From: Udeniomyces pyricola | Taxonomy: Eukaryota; Basidiomycota; Tremellomycetes; Cystofilobasidiales; Mrakiaceae | Direction: 5' to 3' | NCBI GenBank assembly: GCA_039545295.1 | Contig: BCIK01000007.1 | Coordinates: forward strand, 937,835-1,001,834 | Length of the DNA stretch: 64,000 bases | Shown here: one piece after another, positions 1 to 11,858 of the stretch | How positions within the stretch are numbered: the first letter of the stretch is position 1 | Layout of the letters: each line of letters opens with the position of its first letter | Notes under the pieces: model-generated | What the model saw: the letters and a program-made list of their open reading frames with translations, nothing else | Database searches by the model: none | Told to the model about the DNA's origin: nothing | Program-made: the position numbers and the translations under genes

Positions 1-1942
1 CTTTGCTCTCCCACACGAAAACCCTCGAACTCTACCGTGCCAACGCCAAAAAGACCAACGATCCCGAGATCATCTTCGAATTTGCCGTCTTCATGATTGA
101 CGCCTCGAAAGCGCTCGGGGACCCTTCCACACCTATTTCTCCCACCACGCCCGCATCATCGGATCCTGCCATCATCGAGGATAAGAAAGAGGAGCTTGTC
201 AAGGAGGCTATCGTTTTGCTTAAGCGACTCGCCGACCGCGGGCACCCGGACGCTCAGTACTTTTTGGCCGATTGCTATGCAAACGGCATCGGGACCGTGC
301 GAGGGAAGCAGGATATGGATCGAGCCTTCCCACTGTTTGTCCTGGCGGCGAAACATGGCCACCCGGACGCGGCGTACCGGGCGGGCACGTGTTGTGAGAA
401 CGGTTGGGGCTGCAGAAGGGAGAGCGCCAAGGCCGTTACCTTTTACCGGTAGGTGTTGTCATAACGTGCAAGCTCAAATGACGACGTCAAATCAATGACA
501 ACACATAGGGTGCCAGAAAGTACCTTTGCTGTCAGACATGAAATAGGTAGATCACTGACGCCGCCTGTTTCTATCTCAACAATGTCTTCTTCACTTCCAC
601 TATCACGCTTCTCTTTGCTATTTCGTCCTCGTTTTGCTCTTTTTTTTTGCTTTCTGCCAAATGTTTTCGTCATCTTTCCTCTTCTCAGAAAAGCCGCAGC
701 GGCCCTTCACCCAGGAGCCATGTACCGACTCGGTACGGCCGAGCTGAACGGCAACCTGTCCCTCGCCAAGCGCCCCAAAGAAGGTGTCAAATGGCTTAAA
801 CGCGCAACCGAACACGCCACTGAAGAGTTCCCCCACGGTCTCCACGAACTCGCTCTCCTCCATGAGCGAGGGATCGACAACGTCTTGTTCGTCGATTTTG
901 ATTACGCGGCCGAGTTGTTGGCTCAGGCGAGCGAATTAGGGTACGCGCCGAGCGCGTTCAAGCTTGGGGAGTGTTATGAGTATGGAAAGATGGGATGCCC
1001 GCAAGATGCCGCGCTCTCGATACATTACTACGTGCGTACATTTATCGAATGATCGCAGCTGAGCTACGTCGCCACACCCTTCTGTGCTGGGAGCCAGCTC
1101 ACCAAGCACTTTCCTCCTGTCCTCTCCCTTTCTCCGCTCTCCTTTCTTCCCCTCGTTCGCTCTCCGTTCTCCTTTGCTATCTTTTATTGCTCGATCTAGA
1201 ACATCGCCGCTCAGCAGGAACACCGCGAAGCTTGCTTTGCTCTCACAGCCTGGTATCTCGTCGGTTCCCCGGGCGTTCTCCCGCAATCCGACACGGAAGC
1301 CTACCTTTGGGCCAAGAAGGCCGCCGAGGCTGGGCTGGCTAAAGCTCAATACGCCGTCGGGTACTTTTCAGAGGTTCGTTGCGGATTGCTGTCCGGTGCT
1401 CTCGTTTTTGTCCTTGTTTGTCTGGTTGGAGATTTTGTCCCTGGAATGAGGCGAATTTTTCCCCGAAAGGGGATGGGCTAGAGAATGTGGGGGGTTGGGA
1501 AGAAATTTGGCCGAGTGTGCAAGATGAGAGGACAGGGCAGGACTTGTCTCCAATTATCCACACATATCAGTCTGATAGATCGTGCAGGCTAGCCATCGCT
1601 AGGCCGCTTACTGATCTGTTGTCCTAACGTTTGTATCCTTGTACGGTTGCCATTCCCCGACTGTTTTCGTTTTAGGTTGGGATCGGGATCACCCCTTCTC
1701 CCCAAGATGCCACAAGCTGGTACCGTCTCGCCGCCGACGCCGGGGACAAGCGTGCAATTCAACGTTTACGCGGCACCTCTGCCGCAGCTCCTACTCCTGA
1801 TAGCGGAGCATCGATGTCGACGTCGGCGGCGAGGAAGAGGGACAGGGAGGCGGAGAAGGCGATGAAGGATCGGAGGAATGAGGAGGATGGTGGAGGAGAA
1901 GGAGGTGCGGATAGCAGTAAGGAAGGATGCTGGATCATGTAG
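1..1942 (+). CDS. Skt5/Chs4-like chitin synthase activator, Sel1-repeat protein (5' partial)
   Basis: The 5' end lies outside the window. Exons are <1-448, 689-1031, 1200-1373 and 1676-1942; all junctions are GT-AG and keep one frame. The product is a run of Sel1/TPR-like helical repeats, seen as recurring blocks of the type GHPDAQYxLADCYxNGIG, then a basic and acidic tail. Fungal Skt5/Chs4 proteins have this Sel1 array; they bind a chitin synthase catalytic subunit and recruit and activate it at the plasma membrane. The last four residues are CWIM, a CaaX box with Met last, which predicts farnesylation; Chs4 of budding yeast is known to be prenylated. Other Sel1 proteins (for example Hrd3) are less likely because of the tail and CaaX end. 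Which member of the Skt5/Chs4 group this is cannot be settled without the N-terminus. Confidence 0.85.
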
Positions 1943-3295
1943 AATCGGTGGGATTGAAAAGGGATGGGAAGTCGGTCGGGAAAGTGAGTTGGAAGAGCAA
2001 GCGATCACTCTGTAACGCAGGGAAAGGATGGGGACGCATGGAAGGAGAAATGGTTGGCTATTTGGATTTCGAAATGGCTGGGATTTTTTTCTCTCTTCTC
2101 TTTCCCACTTCGTTGTCATCCTTGATTTGGAGCTTTCCTTTTCCCATCGAAAGGCTTTCTCTCTGCTCTTGTTCCTGTTGATCTATACCTTCGTGCCTAT
2201 GCTTTTGCTCGTTCCTCTCACCCGTCTGGCTCTCACGCTCTCGTCTTTTCTCCATACCTCCACATGACTTGCCTTCGTCTCTCCTCCCTCCCCCTCTCCT
2301 CCTTGTCTATCACACCAACACACATCTATACGCACACGCACCCCCTCTCTGTTTTCCCAAAGTATCTTCTTCCTTTCCTGCTCCCCTACCCTTTTTTGCA
2401 CGTTTTTCACGCTCATCTGTTTTTTTTTTTCTCCCCTTTCTTTTCGCACCTCTCTTCATCCAACTCATGACAACGATCGTTCCAATTTTTCATCTTTACC
2501 GTCACACAATCACACATACATGCACAAACGCACCCATACCGCACTTTACACTTTTTCTTCTTCCCTATGACGTTTGCACGATCCTCTCTATTCTCTTCTT
2601 CTTCTTCTTCTTTTTTTTTTTTTCTTCTTCCTTCTTTTTCTAGTGGTTCCCGTCCAGCGTATACGCACGTACAGTTCGGTATCACACCAGGTTGGGTTTT
2701 CATTTTCTTCTTTGCTTTCTTTTTCTTTCCTTTGGCTCTCAAGCATTCATGATCATCTCGCTCTTTCCACGTTTCTTTGCTCTTCTTTCATTTTCTCCTT
2801 CCTTCTTGTCGACCGTCACCGCGGTCGTTGATATTCATTCATTTTTCCCATCCAATCAATCAAAGGGATTGATAGTAGTCATGTTTCTCAGTCAATCAGG
2901 CACACGCGCCTCATCTGATGGACAGGTCGCATTGCTGCACAGATCGATCCTTTACGGTCCGCGAAAGATTGTATCACATTCGGTCCTGTCATAGTACATT
3001 CATCTGTCAGGCAGGCAAACTACAATTTGTCGAAATACGATGGACTTGGGTCAAGGCTCCGAGGGAGTAGGACATGGTGTGGGAGTTAGTCATTTACGTA
3101 TGTATGTATATAAGTATATATGTATGTACGTATGCAGATAACGATGGGTCCCACTTGATCGGAATTTTTGAGCGCTTCTGTTATATATATATATATATAT
3201 ATTTATAGTAAATTCGGGGTTGGAAGAGCCGAGAGCGGCAGGAATTGAGGTAGAGAATAAGGGGCGAGAAGAAGGAGACGAAGAAAGAGGTGCGA
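1943..3295. other. Convergent intergenic spacer with simple repeats
   Basis: No gene is supported here. The stretch separates two convergent genes and is mostly C/T-rich on the + strand, as expected for 3' UTRs. It holds a CTT/T-rich tract near 2590-2640, a TATG/TACG-type microsatellite at about 3098-3135 and a (TA)n run at about 3182-3201. Open frames in it are low-complexity Ser/Phe/Leu artefacts of the pyrimidine bias. Confidence 0.7.
3182..3201. repeat. (TA)n microsatellite
   Basis: An uninterrupted alternating TA run lies just downstream of the stop codon of the five-finger CCCH gene, on its 3' side. It may fall in the 3' UTR or polyadenylation region of that gene. Confidence 0.8.
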
Positions 3296-6140
3296 TTAGA
3301 CACCCATCGCATCGAAGATCCGGTCGAGTTCAGCCTGAGATGTTGGCATGTCAAAGGACGCGATGAAAAGGAAGGAGATGGAAATTGGAGAGGAGAAGTC
3401 GAAGGGGTAGAGGAGGAGGAAGAGAGAAGTTGGACAGGCGCACGATGGAGGAAGAAGAGATGTAATTTTGTCAGTGGACCGTCTCTTTCCATCACCGAAA
3501 CAAGCTGAAAAGGGGTACAAAGACTCTACGATGCTTCCCATGAACTTACCTCGCCATCATCCTGTTCCAGTTGCTGATATCGTGAAGTTTGCGAGACGAG
3601 CCCAAGTGGTTCGACCCGATAAGTTACCTCATGGTCCTCTTCTTCTTCTTCATCGACGTCGACAATCTCCACCTCTTCGTCTTCCTCCTCATCACCTTCC
3701 ACCGCTGCCTTATTAAGCCTATGCTGTCCGATCTCTTCCTCTTCCTTCCTTTCCTCGCGCGGCCCCTTACTCTTCTGCTGTCTCTTATCCATCTTCTGCC
3801 CATTTGCCTTCTCTTCCTCCTCTTCTCCTTCATCATCCGAGAAGTCTTGGCCACCTTGGACGAGCCTAGCTTCGTAGGGTCCTATCTTACGAGGCGTAAA
3901 GTGTTCTTCTTCTTCTTCCTCAACGTCTCCTTGATCACCGTTTTCAGGAGTTCCGGATCCGCCTTGCTCCGTCTTCGACTTTGTCTTCTGAGGACGGTCG
4001 ATTGGGTGAGAGTACCGGCATCTTTGAATGCATTGATTAGTCAGAGGAAAGAACACGTGTCAAAGGTCGAGTAGATCGAGAAATGAAGGAGTGTGTGACA
4101 ACACAATCAATAAAATCAACGAATGATGAACACACAAACGAAAAACAAGGTGTTTTACACATCAGCTCGTGTCCACTTTCTGAAACCAATCTCGAAGAAA
4201 AAAGACGACAAAGCGAAAAAAAAAAAAAAAAAAAAAAAAAAAACCGGAAATGAAAGCGAGTTGTTACGCACTTTGAGCCGTATGAGCACTTGCCCGTGCG
4301 CATGTAGTATGCACAAGGGGTCGACGCATTCTCGTGCTTACTCTTGGTGTAGGCGAAGTCGTGCTTGTAAGGACATTCTGTTTCGATTAAGATAACAACA
4401 AACAAATAGAACGAGAAAAGGATCAGCCACATTGGATGGCCGAGTGCAAGGAAGTGCGAAGAGACGCCCGACGGGAAGAAGGGAAAAAGCGAAGAACGTA
4501 CTATCTCCCTTGGCGCAAAGACCTTTGCTAAAGTAGCTACAGGCTCGAGCTACCAAACACAATCCAGGTGTCATGCATGGTAAGAAGAGGTTTGAAGAGA
4601 AAGAAAAATCAAGGAAATGTGCGAATCCATCAGTCTCTGGTCTCAGCCCACGACTTCTATGCTACTCAAAGCACGATTGATTTCCTGATCGAGGGTCGGC
4701 CTCACTTTTGTAGAGTGGGTGAGAAGACGCGTCTTTGAATGGTAATGACGCTTCCGTTTCCGCAGACGGTAATGACGACGATGTAGCATCGACTGTGAGG
4801 AATTGCGTAGGGGTGATAGTAGCATCTGAAGACGCAGGTGGATCGAATTTAGATTTTTTTACGTAGGACTGCGGACGTGGTATGGGAGCTTTTTGTGGTG
4901 ATTGGGACCCAATGGGCTCGTCGTGCCGGAAGGTGCATGCCTCTCCCTTCTGACAGGATCCATTTGAGTAGTATTTGCACGGGAGCACTGTAGAGATGTG
5001 TAAGTGGGTGAACAATGAGCATGGGTCTGATGCGTATAGATCAAGTGAAGATTGAAGCAGCATCCACGAACGTTTGTAGTTAGATTTTCGAGTCGCTGGG
5101 GTGGGAGCGTCTAGAATCGGGTTCGAGGATGAGTCCAGATCAGGATGGGCGCTGTGTGAAGACCAATGCGATAAGTTAGAGGTCTAAAAGTCCTACGTCT
5201 GGAAGTTACGCAAAGGTAGATCGACTCACAATGAGCACGCCTCACCCCGCTCGCATCTACCTCGGACATAGTGTCGACAGACCGAGGCTGTTCACCGAAA
5301 CGCACATGAGGAGATAATCTCTTGTCAGCTCAGTCACGTCTCGAGGTAACGACGCAGGTAGGGGGAGTAGGGAGATGTCACCAACTTGACTTCCACGGGA
5401 GACTGGCCTCATCGACATGGGGGTCTTGCTGGCCATCAACAACTCCATGAACGGTGCTAGGCTGCAGGCCCGTCGGTGGTTCGACACTCCATTCGGCCCC
5501 TTCGTCATCATCACTCTCAAAATTAGCGGCATCGAGTCCGGCCAGGTCCTGCCAATTGAGCTCGAGCACTTGGCCAGGTGTTCCCTCCGGAATGGGTGCC
5601 GTTTTGGGCGGGTGAGCCGGCGAGAGGCCGATGTTGGAAGGTTCAGCAAGGGATCGAGTTGGGGTGGGGATGATCTCACTCCCAAGAGGAGCCGAGGAGG
5701 GTGTCACGTCAGAGTCTGAGCCGTTAGAGAAGATATGGAGAGAGAAATCTGACCGGTTAGCTCAACATTCTGAGTTGAATAGCAAGGTAGTGTGCTCAGA
5801 GGCAGCAGCAGGCAGCAGACGATGAAGCAGCACCCACCATGAAGAAACGTGCATCGACTACCGAATTGGCAGGACCCATTCTTGGCCATGTTCATGCAGG
5901 GCTTCACTAAAAGCATTCAACGTCAGGCGGCACGCATCGGTGCGATGAACGGTAGAGAGAGATAGAGAAAGAGAGAGTGCGGTAAGCAAAGGTGAGAAAG
6001 TCAAAGTCTTGGTGGCTAGAGGGAATGTTGATTGATGAACTCAAATCGTGGCAGGGACTTGGTGGGACTTTGAAGTAAAAGTAGCGTAGCATACCCTTGT
6101 AACTCGTCTTTCCTCCTCGTGCAGAATATTTGGGGGGCAT
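3296..6140 (-). CDS. Protein with five CCCH zinc fingers (RNA-binding type)
   Basis: Ten exons on the minus strand: 6140-6095, 5906-5838, 5715-5386, 5287-5230, 5151-5072, 4987-4706, 4549-4502, 4377-4272, 4021-3550 and 3334-3296. They sum to 509 residues in one frame with GT-AG introns. The start is the first ATG; no other lies in frame upstream. The fingers are C19/C28/C34/H38, C152/C160/C166/H170, C198/C206/C212/H216, C292/C300/C306/H310 and C326/C335/C341/H345, i.e. C-X7-8-C-X5-C-X3-H. Introns cut inside fingers 2, 4 and 5. The C-terminal third is very acidic (Glu runs) and ends in a short hydrophobic helix. CCCH fingers of this spacing usually bind RNA. Unlike CPSF30/Yth1, the fingers are far apart with disordered linkers, so I do not assign it to that family. 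The specific role is unknown. Confidence 0.85.
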
Positions 6141-6978
6141 GGTGGACACTGATAGTAGGCCTGATGGGGGGGAGCTGGCGAGAGGCCAGGCGATGTATCG
6201 ATCATCAGATCATCCCGATCACGACCATGATCAATCGATATTCGATCATCGATCTTGATCATCTGCCTCGGGCTGTGACGCTGTAGTTAGTTGCATGCGA
6301 CAGACACGTGCGAAAGCCCTGGGATACAGCTTTGTGTCACCTCTCGCGCCGCTCTTTGGGCCTTCGAGCAACTTCGTTTTGTTCAGCCAGATTCAGCGCA
6401 GGTTCAGCCACGTGAGAACACGATTTCGGCAGCCGGACGGACGTCTTTGCTGTCAACTTGAATCATCCCACGCGCTCAAGAACCCTACAGTCTTCTCTCA
6501 TCACGTCGTGTGTATCACAATCATCACATCAGAGCCAGGCAACTCACAAGCTGACTTTAAACCAATCTTTTGGCGGTTTCGCTACAGTCCAAGTCGCCAA
6601 CACGCCGATTCGGATGACTCCGCCTATCACACTATAGCTTGTCAGATATCAGATCAGCCCTCCTCTTCGCCCTCAGCATTCTAGCTTGCTCGTCTTTCAC
6701 TTATATTTACGTCTGAACAGCCGTCATCATTTCAGTGAGTCCACGCTCCGGTTCATGACTCAGCGGTATCTCGGGTCTTCACATATGGATGAAGAACGCT
6801 CGGCCTTGCGACGTCGCGCCTGCCTTTGGGTCGTGAGCGCGTAGGCCTACGCCGCAGCATGGCTAATTCAACGACGCACGATGATATTTTTGCCTTCTCG
6901 ATGATCTCCCTTGTTATCACAATGTAGACAACACCCCACCTGGTATATTTTATATCCATCTGAACGACCATCTAGACC
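6141..6978. promoter_or_regulatory. Divergent promoter region, CCCH gene / LCCL gene
   Basis: An 838-bp spacer between two divergently transcribed genes must hold both promoters. A dense GATC cluster (seven copies in 61 bp, 6200-6260) lies 60-120 bp upstream of the CCCH start codon, probably in or near its 5' UTR. No clear TATA box was identified for either gene. Confidence 0.55.
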
Positions 6979-9900
6979 ATGTCAGAAGAGATCGAGCTCT
7001 CGTCCACTAAGCGATCCGACCTCGTGTCCCAACCAACGAACCTGCCGTTTCATCCTCGTCGACATCTGACACACGAGACCTCATCGATCAAATCCTCCTC
7101 CGAGACCCTGCATTTGCCTGCATCTGACGCGCAAGAGTCTGCTGCTTCTTCCAAGTCGCGTCGGTTCCAGAACCTGTCGTTTCTGGAAAGAACCAAACGG
7201 GCGACCATCAACTTTGGCCGGATTCTTCAGGGGCCTCGCAACGTCCAGCCGCTCCCCATCGCCGGCCCCCTCCTCACCTTTTCTTACACATTACCAACTT
7301 ACGAGCCAACCCGTTCCTTTCGACCCGATCCCCCCTTTCGCGATCTATATGCTAGCCGGCTTCGCCGTCGTCTTGGCCCCTTCAAGCACGGTCTCCTCCT
7401 TTTCCTCTTCTTTGCGGCGTGGATCACTGGCTTCGCCTTTCTTGTCCGAGCAAACTCATTCCTCGCAGAAACGACGCCGAGCATAGATGATGAAGTGGTC
7501 TCGATGACATGTACCAGTACTTACTGGTCGGCCAACGAAGGGTGCGGATTGGATGGCAGCCTGTGCTTGAGCACAGGCAGCGTGGTGAGTTGGTTTCTGG
7601 TTTTTGGTTGTCCGCTTTCTCGCTCGGGTGTCCTCTTGATTGTCACAACTTCTCGTGTCTGAACGAGACTCATGGAACTAATAATCGCAACCCAATGATA
7701 TAGGCTTTTCGATGCCCAGCTGACTGTGCCTCGCAAAAGCTCTACAACCCTCGAGCCGTCGGAAATCTTGAACCTTACTACGTATCTCTCGTGGTCGGCG
7801 GTGGTACATCACCGAGCACCTATCGAGCTGAGTGGGTTAAACTACCTGAACTTGTCCCATTCTCTGCTGATCTGATTCGAAAAAAAAGAAATACCTCGCT
7901 CATTCCGAACATTCGTGTTGCACATGGCGAATCCCCCTTTAATCCTATCCTTGTACCGACAGCTCTTTCGTCTGCGCAGCGGCCGTTCACTCCGGAGTCA
8001 TCACAGACAAAGGAGGCTGTGGTATCCTAACGTTTGTAGCAAATGTAACCTCTTTCCCCGCGTCTTTCGCAAACGGCGTGCAGTCAATACCCTTCCCAAC
8101 GTCGTTTCCACTCGGCCTCGAATTCACAACCTGCCAGTCGCGGCACTGCCAAGATCTTCGAAATGAGATCCTAACTTTCAACATCCTCATGCTTGCTATC
8201 CTGATGCTGGTCTTGGCCCCAACGGAGCTCACCGTCGTGCGTCCACGATCTTTTCCAATAAGCTGCTGAACGAACGTTTGAACAGGTTACCCAATAGTCA
8301 ACGTATCACTCTTTGCTTTCCTCCATTTCTGCATTCGCTCCTGTACACTCAGTTCTGGGCTTTAGGTTGCCTTGGGTATTGGCATGTGGTACTCATCTCG
8401 GATCAACCCAACAATCCGCCCGTCTTCTCTGACGCCTTTGCCGGGTTTCTCCCTGCCCTCTTCGTCTTTTACTACTTTTGGCGAAGTAAGTCATGCCCGT
8501 GATTACCATGTTTGACACACCTTCTTTTTCCATCTCGTATGGCGTCTTTGACCAAAGCGTTTCCGTGTTTTTGCATAATATCTCTACTCGCGTCTGATGA
8601 TATTAACGACTTGACGTGTCTTTTCACTTCAGCTGCATTCCGGTTCACCCTTCCCTCATTTCTCAGCAATACCCCGCTCGAAGCATTCATCTTCTACATG
8701 GCTGGTTTCTGGCCGGGTGTGCTATTCAACGTCGTCAGCGAGCGCGTTCCGATCGATACCTTGACCGAAGGCGACTTTGGCGATGGCGCAGGGGGTTGGG
8801 TTGCCGGTCTGTTGATAGGAATCGTCCTTTTGGCCGCTAACCAAATCTGGACAATGTGGCGGACAGGTTGGCTTCCATTCTACGCCAAATGGTGCGAGTC
8901 TCTCATGAACATCATGAGTTACATTCTTCGTTGCGATAAGGGCGAGCGCTAGCCTGCCTGGAACTAACATTTGCTCGTCGTCTAATTTAGGACCATCGCG
9001 GGTGCACTCGTCATCGTTGTTCTCTCCCAGCTGCCAGACTTGACGTTCCGACTTCATCACTACGTCTTTGCCATCATGTTCACGCCGGCTATGGGTTTCG
9101 CTACGCGCTCATCTGCGGGTCAGTTTGCGGTCTCGCAGGCCCACGATAGACACCACTCTCTCATACCGTTGTTTTGACCTACATTGCTGTCGTGTTGTCC
9201 TCTTACAGTCTTGCAAAGTCTTCTTTTGGGAATCTTTGTGAACGGAGTGGGGAAGTTTGGGTTTGATAGTGTGTTGCAATCAGCAAATGAGGTCAGTGAA
9301 AGAATTCTCCACGTCGATTTCTCCACGTTCTTCTACACCATTCTTCAATTCCCCCTTCCCCTCTTTCTTTCTTCCCAAATGTGAGCAGACGTACGCTAAC
9401 ATCGATATGAACAACTTACTTCTCCTAGCTGCGGCGTGATGGAGCTCTTGGCTCGTCCATCCCGACGTTGTATACGAATGCGACCAACTTTGGGGGTTTG
9501 ACAGGCTCGGCTTTCCAAAACGCTTCACTCGTTTGGAACGCTATCCCAGCTGACCTCGCGACAAGTTGGGACGGATTCTCGCTTATCGTGGACGATGTCG
9601 AGCGATATGTCGGGGCAGGAACGAGTGAGTAAAATAGATAAATAAATAAACATAGTCGTGTCTTGGGCTTGGATATCCCACATCAAGTTCAGCAAGTTTA
9701 TCACTCTTTTCGGAACGTCCAGATTACTCTTTTACGTCTCTCTCGCCTTTACTGCCTCACTTCTTCCGACTTGCTGTGAGTTCGTCACGTCCCAAAAGCT
9801 CAATAAAACCAAAGTTGATAAATCCACTACTGACATGTACCTAATCGTTTCTCATGCTGTACGTCTGCTCTCAGTACCAACTCTCAGGATCTTCGTAAGT

Positions 9901-10064
9901 GGCATCATTCGTCCTTGTTTTGATCTGTTCAAACTTACTTCATACAAGTCCTTACCTATGCATTTGTCTGCTCCGGTTCTTTCAACCGTAGGGGCGACTA
10001 TTCGAAAGCAGCCACCTGGTACCCAAATGGCACTTGGGTCGACCCTCTACCCGGACCGTCGTGA
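6979..10064 (+). CDS. LCCL-domain multipass membrane protein
   Basis: Exons that I can fix: 6979-7584, 7704-7831, 7963-8236 (the end may be a few bases later), 8353-8485, 8633-8891, 8991-9118, 9209-9291 and 9429-9624. A short exon is likely near 8286-8309, and the last exon ends with TGA at 10064. The first exon gives a cytosolic basic N-terminus and a membrane helix at about residues 131-160. Exons 2-3 encode an LCCL domain: RCPADC, then DSFVCAAAVHSGVI and a GGCG turn, the cysteine-rich signature of that fold. Several hydrophobic helices follow, with the GYWHV and FRFTLP stretches seen in fungal LCCL membrane proteins. The likely place is the secretory or vacuolar membrane with the LCCL domain outside; substrate and role are unknown. 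The C-terminal exons between 9625 and about 9950 are not resolved. Confidence 0.8.
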
Positions 10065-10337
10065 TAGATGCATGCTGATGTCGCGCGTGCACAAACCATA
10101 GCTGGTATCCTTCTTCTCAGGATACGTTTGCTCAGTATGGCTTAGGAAGTATCCGATGATGCTCATTGAATTGAAATAATATCGTCAGGTACCATGACAC
10201 ATAGGCCGAACTATACACTGTAGGAATAATGTAAGAGATAACACGAAAAGAAAGCAAAGAAGAAGAAAAAGAGGGGACGTGTCTGAAATCGTCGATCGCA
10301 TTAGCTAGTTATATATAGTGATCAAACGGTTTTGTAA

Positions 10338-11700
10338 TTACACCCCTGCACGAGCGGCCTCCAACGAGGCTGGCTGCTGCCCGTTCCTCAGCTCAACTGT
10401 CTCATTCGAATCAGAGGTGAACAGCTTGTCTCTGTTTTCTCGCTCCAGACGGAACTGGCGTGGGAGAAGAGCCATGCCCGCCAGGTATCCAGCGACAAAG
10501 ACCTAGTATCAAAAAAAAACGAAGATAATCAAAATGCCAAAGCAAGGAAGAGCGATCAGATGGACGCATCGATGATCGATCGACAAGTCGAGCATATCTT
10601 GCTCGATGACTTATACAAGTTGCATTATAAAACGACATCAACTCACTCCAAGAAGAACCCAGAAGAGGATTTTGACCGATCGAGGAACGGGAGGCAAGTC
10701 GCTCGCTTCGGGCCACAAGTCGATCCCTGTCCAGACCGTCGCGTAGCCTACGGCGAGAATGACAAGTCCCATGATGGCGTGAAACCAGTTTTGGATGGGC
10801 TTGGTGTAGATTCGAGGTGAGTTGGGAGGATGGATGGAGTGCATCTAGAAGAGATCAAGACGGGATGGAATGAGAGAGACATGGCTGGCGTGTAAGTCCA
10901 TCATTCTCGAAAATGAAATCATAGAAAGGTAATATAAATTGGTGACGTACGAGGGTACCTGCAAAGACCTGGATCCAAACGAGGATGAACATGGCCAGAC
11001 CCCATGCGTGATGATCTTCTGCTCCCCATTCTGCTGCCCCAACGTGGGCCCAACCTGTCGCAAAGGCGATGGTGACGCTCGTCGCGCCCAAGCCCAACAT
11101 GACAGCGTAGTGCAGACGGACCCAGCGAGGCAAAACCGTTCGGACCCATCGAGCGGCGAGCTGTTGACAAAGATCGGCCAGACGAAAACAAAACAAAACA
11201 ACTTTAGAAGGTCGACCATTGATGTAGAAGGACGCCAAAGTGGCTGCACGATCGTTCAGGGGGGGATGGAGAGGTGATAGTAGGCGATGGAAAAAGGTGC
11301 AACAACAACAAATACGCACGACTCCCAAGGGCAAGAATACGACTGCTAAGAGCCCCCCAAAGACGGCGTGGGTGATCATGACTTTATCGTCCGAGGTGTA
11401 CATGATGAGATATAATTGGCGATGTCGATCTCGAATATGGATGAGTGAGTTGGAAGGGAAGAAAAAAAGAATCGAGGTGAGTTGAAAGGTGTTGGAGAAT
11501 GTCTGAGATGCAGGTCGGTTGGATGAACCTTGGAGCTGGCTGACGTTTTCTTTCAGGGATCGCAACACCGCTGCGAGTGATCGAGGACGTCACCTACCTG
11601 GCAGTACATGAGGATATATTTAGAGCGGTACTTGTAGTCTGCATGAGTAAGCTGTTCTTGGATGGCTGAAAGGAGACGCATGTAAAGGGGAAGGCGGGCG
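10338..11700 (-). CDS. Cytochrome b561-type membrane protein
   Basis: Minus-strand gene with stop TAA at 10340-10338. It has about five hydrophobic helices carrying four histidines in the order ITHAVFGG, RLHYAVMLG, DHHAWGLAMF and NWFHAIMG. This is the pattern of the cytochrome b561 core, which binds two haems b and moves electrons across a membrane, typically to ferric iron or monodehydroascorbate. The final exon gives a cytosolic tail rich in charged residues. The start is uncertain. The frame with the first helix reads upstream through a hydrophobic Leu/Arg-rich stretch to about 11857 but has no ATG before one at about 11682. Another ATG at about 11820 is in a different frame and would need an extra intron. 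No DOMON domain is visible upstream, so it looks like a stand-alone b561 protein. Confidence 0.75.
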
Positions 11701-11858
11701 AAGATCAAGAGAAAGAGGCCGATCCGTAATCGAAGAGGGAGAAAGGCGAGACCTGGATGCGGAGGCAATCTCAGGGATCTGACGAGATATCGATAACACG
11801 ACTTTGACGAGTGGGGGCATGACGTGAAACGAGGCAGGATCAGATCATCGATCAGCAC

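Noticed and set aside
2264..2831. Several overlapping Ser/Phe/Leu-rich open frames
   Set aside because: They follow from the T/C-rich composition of a 3' UTR and spacer and lack any motif or codon pattern.
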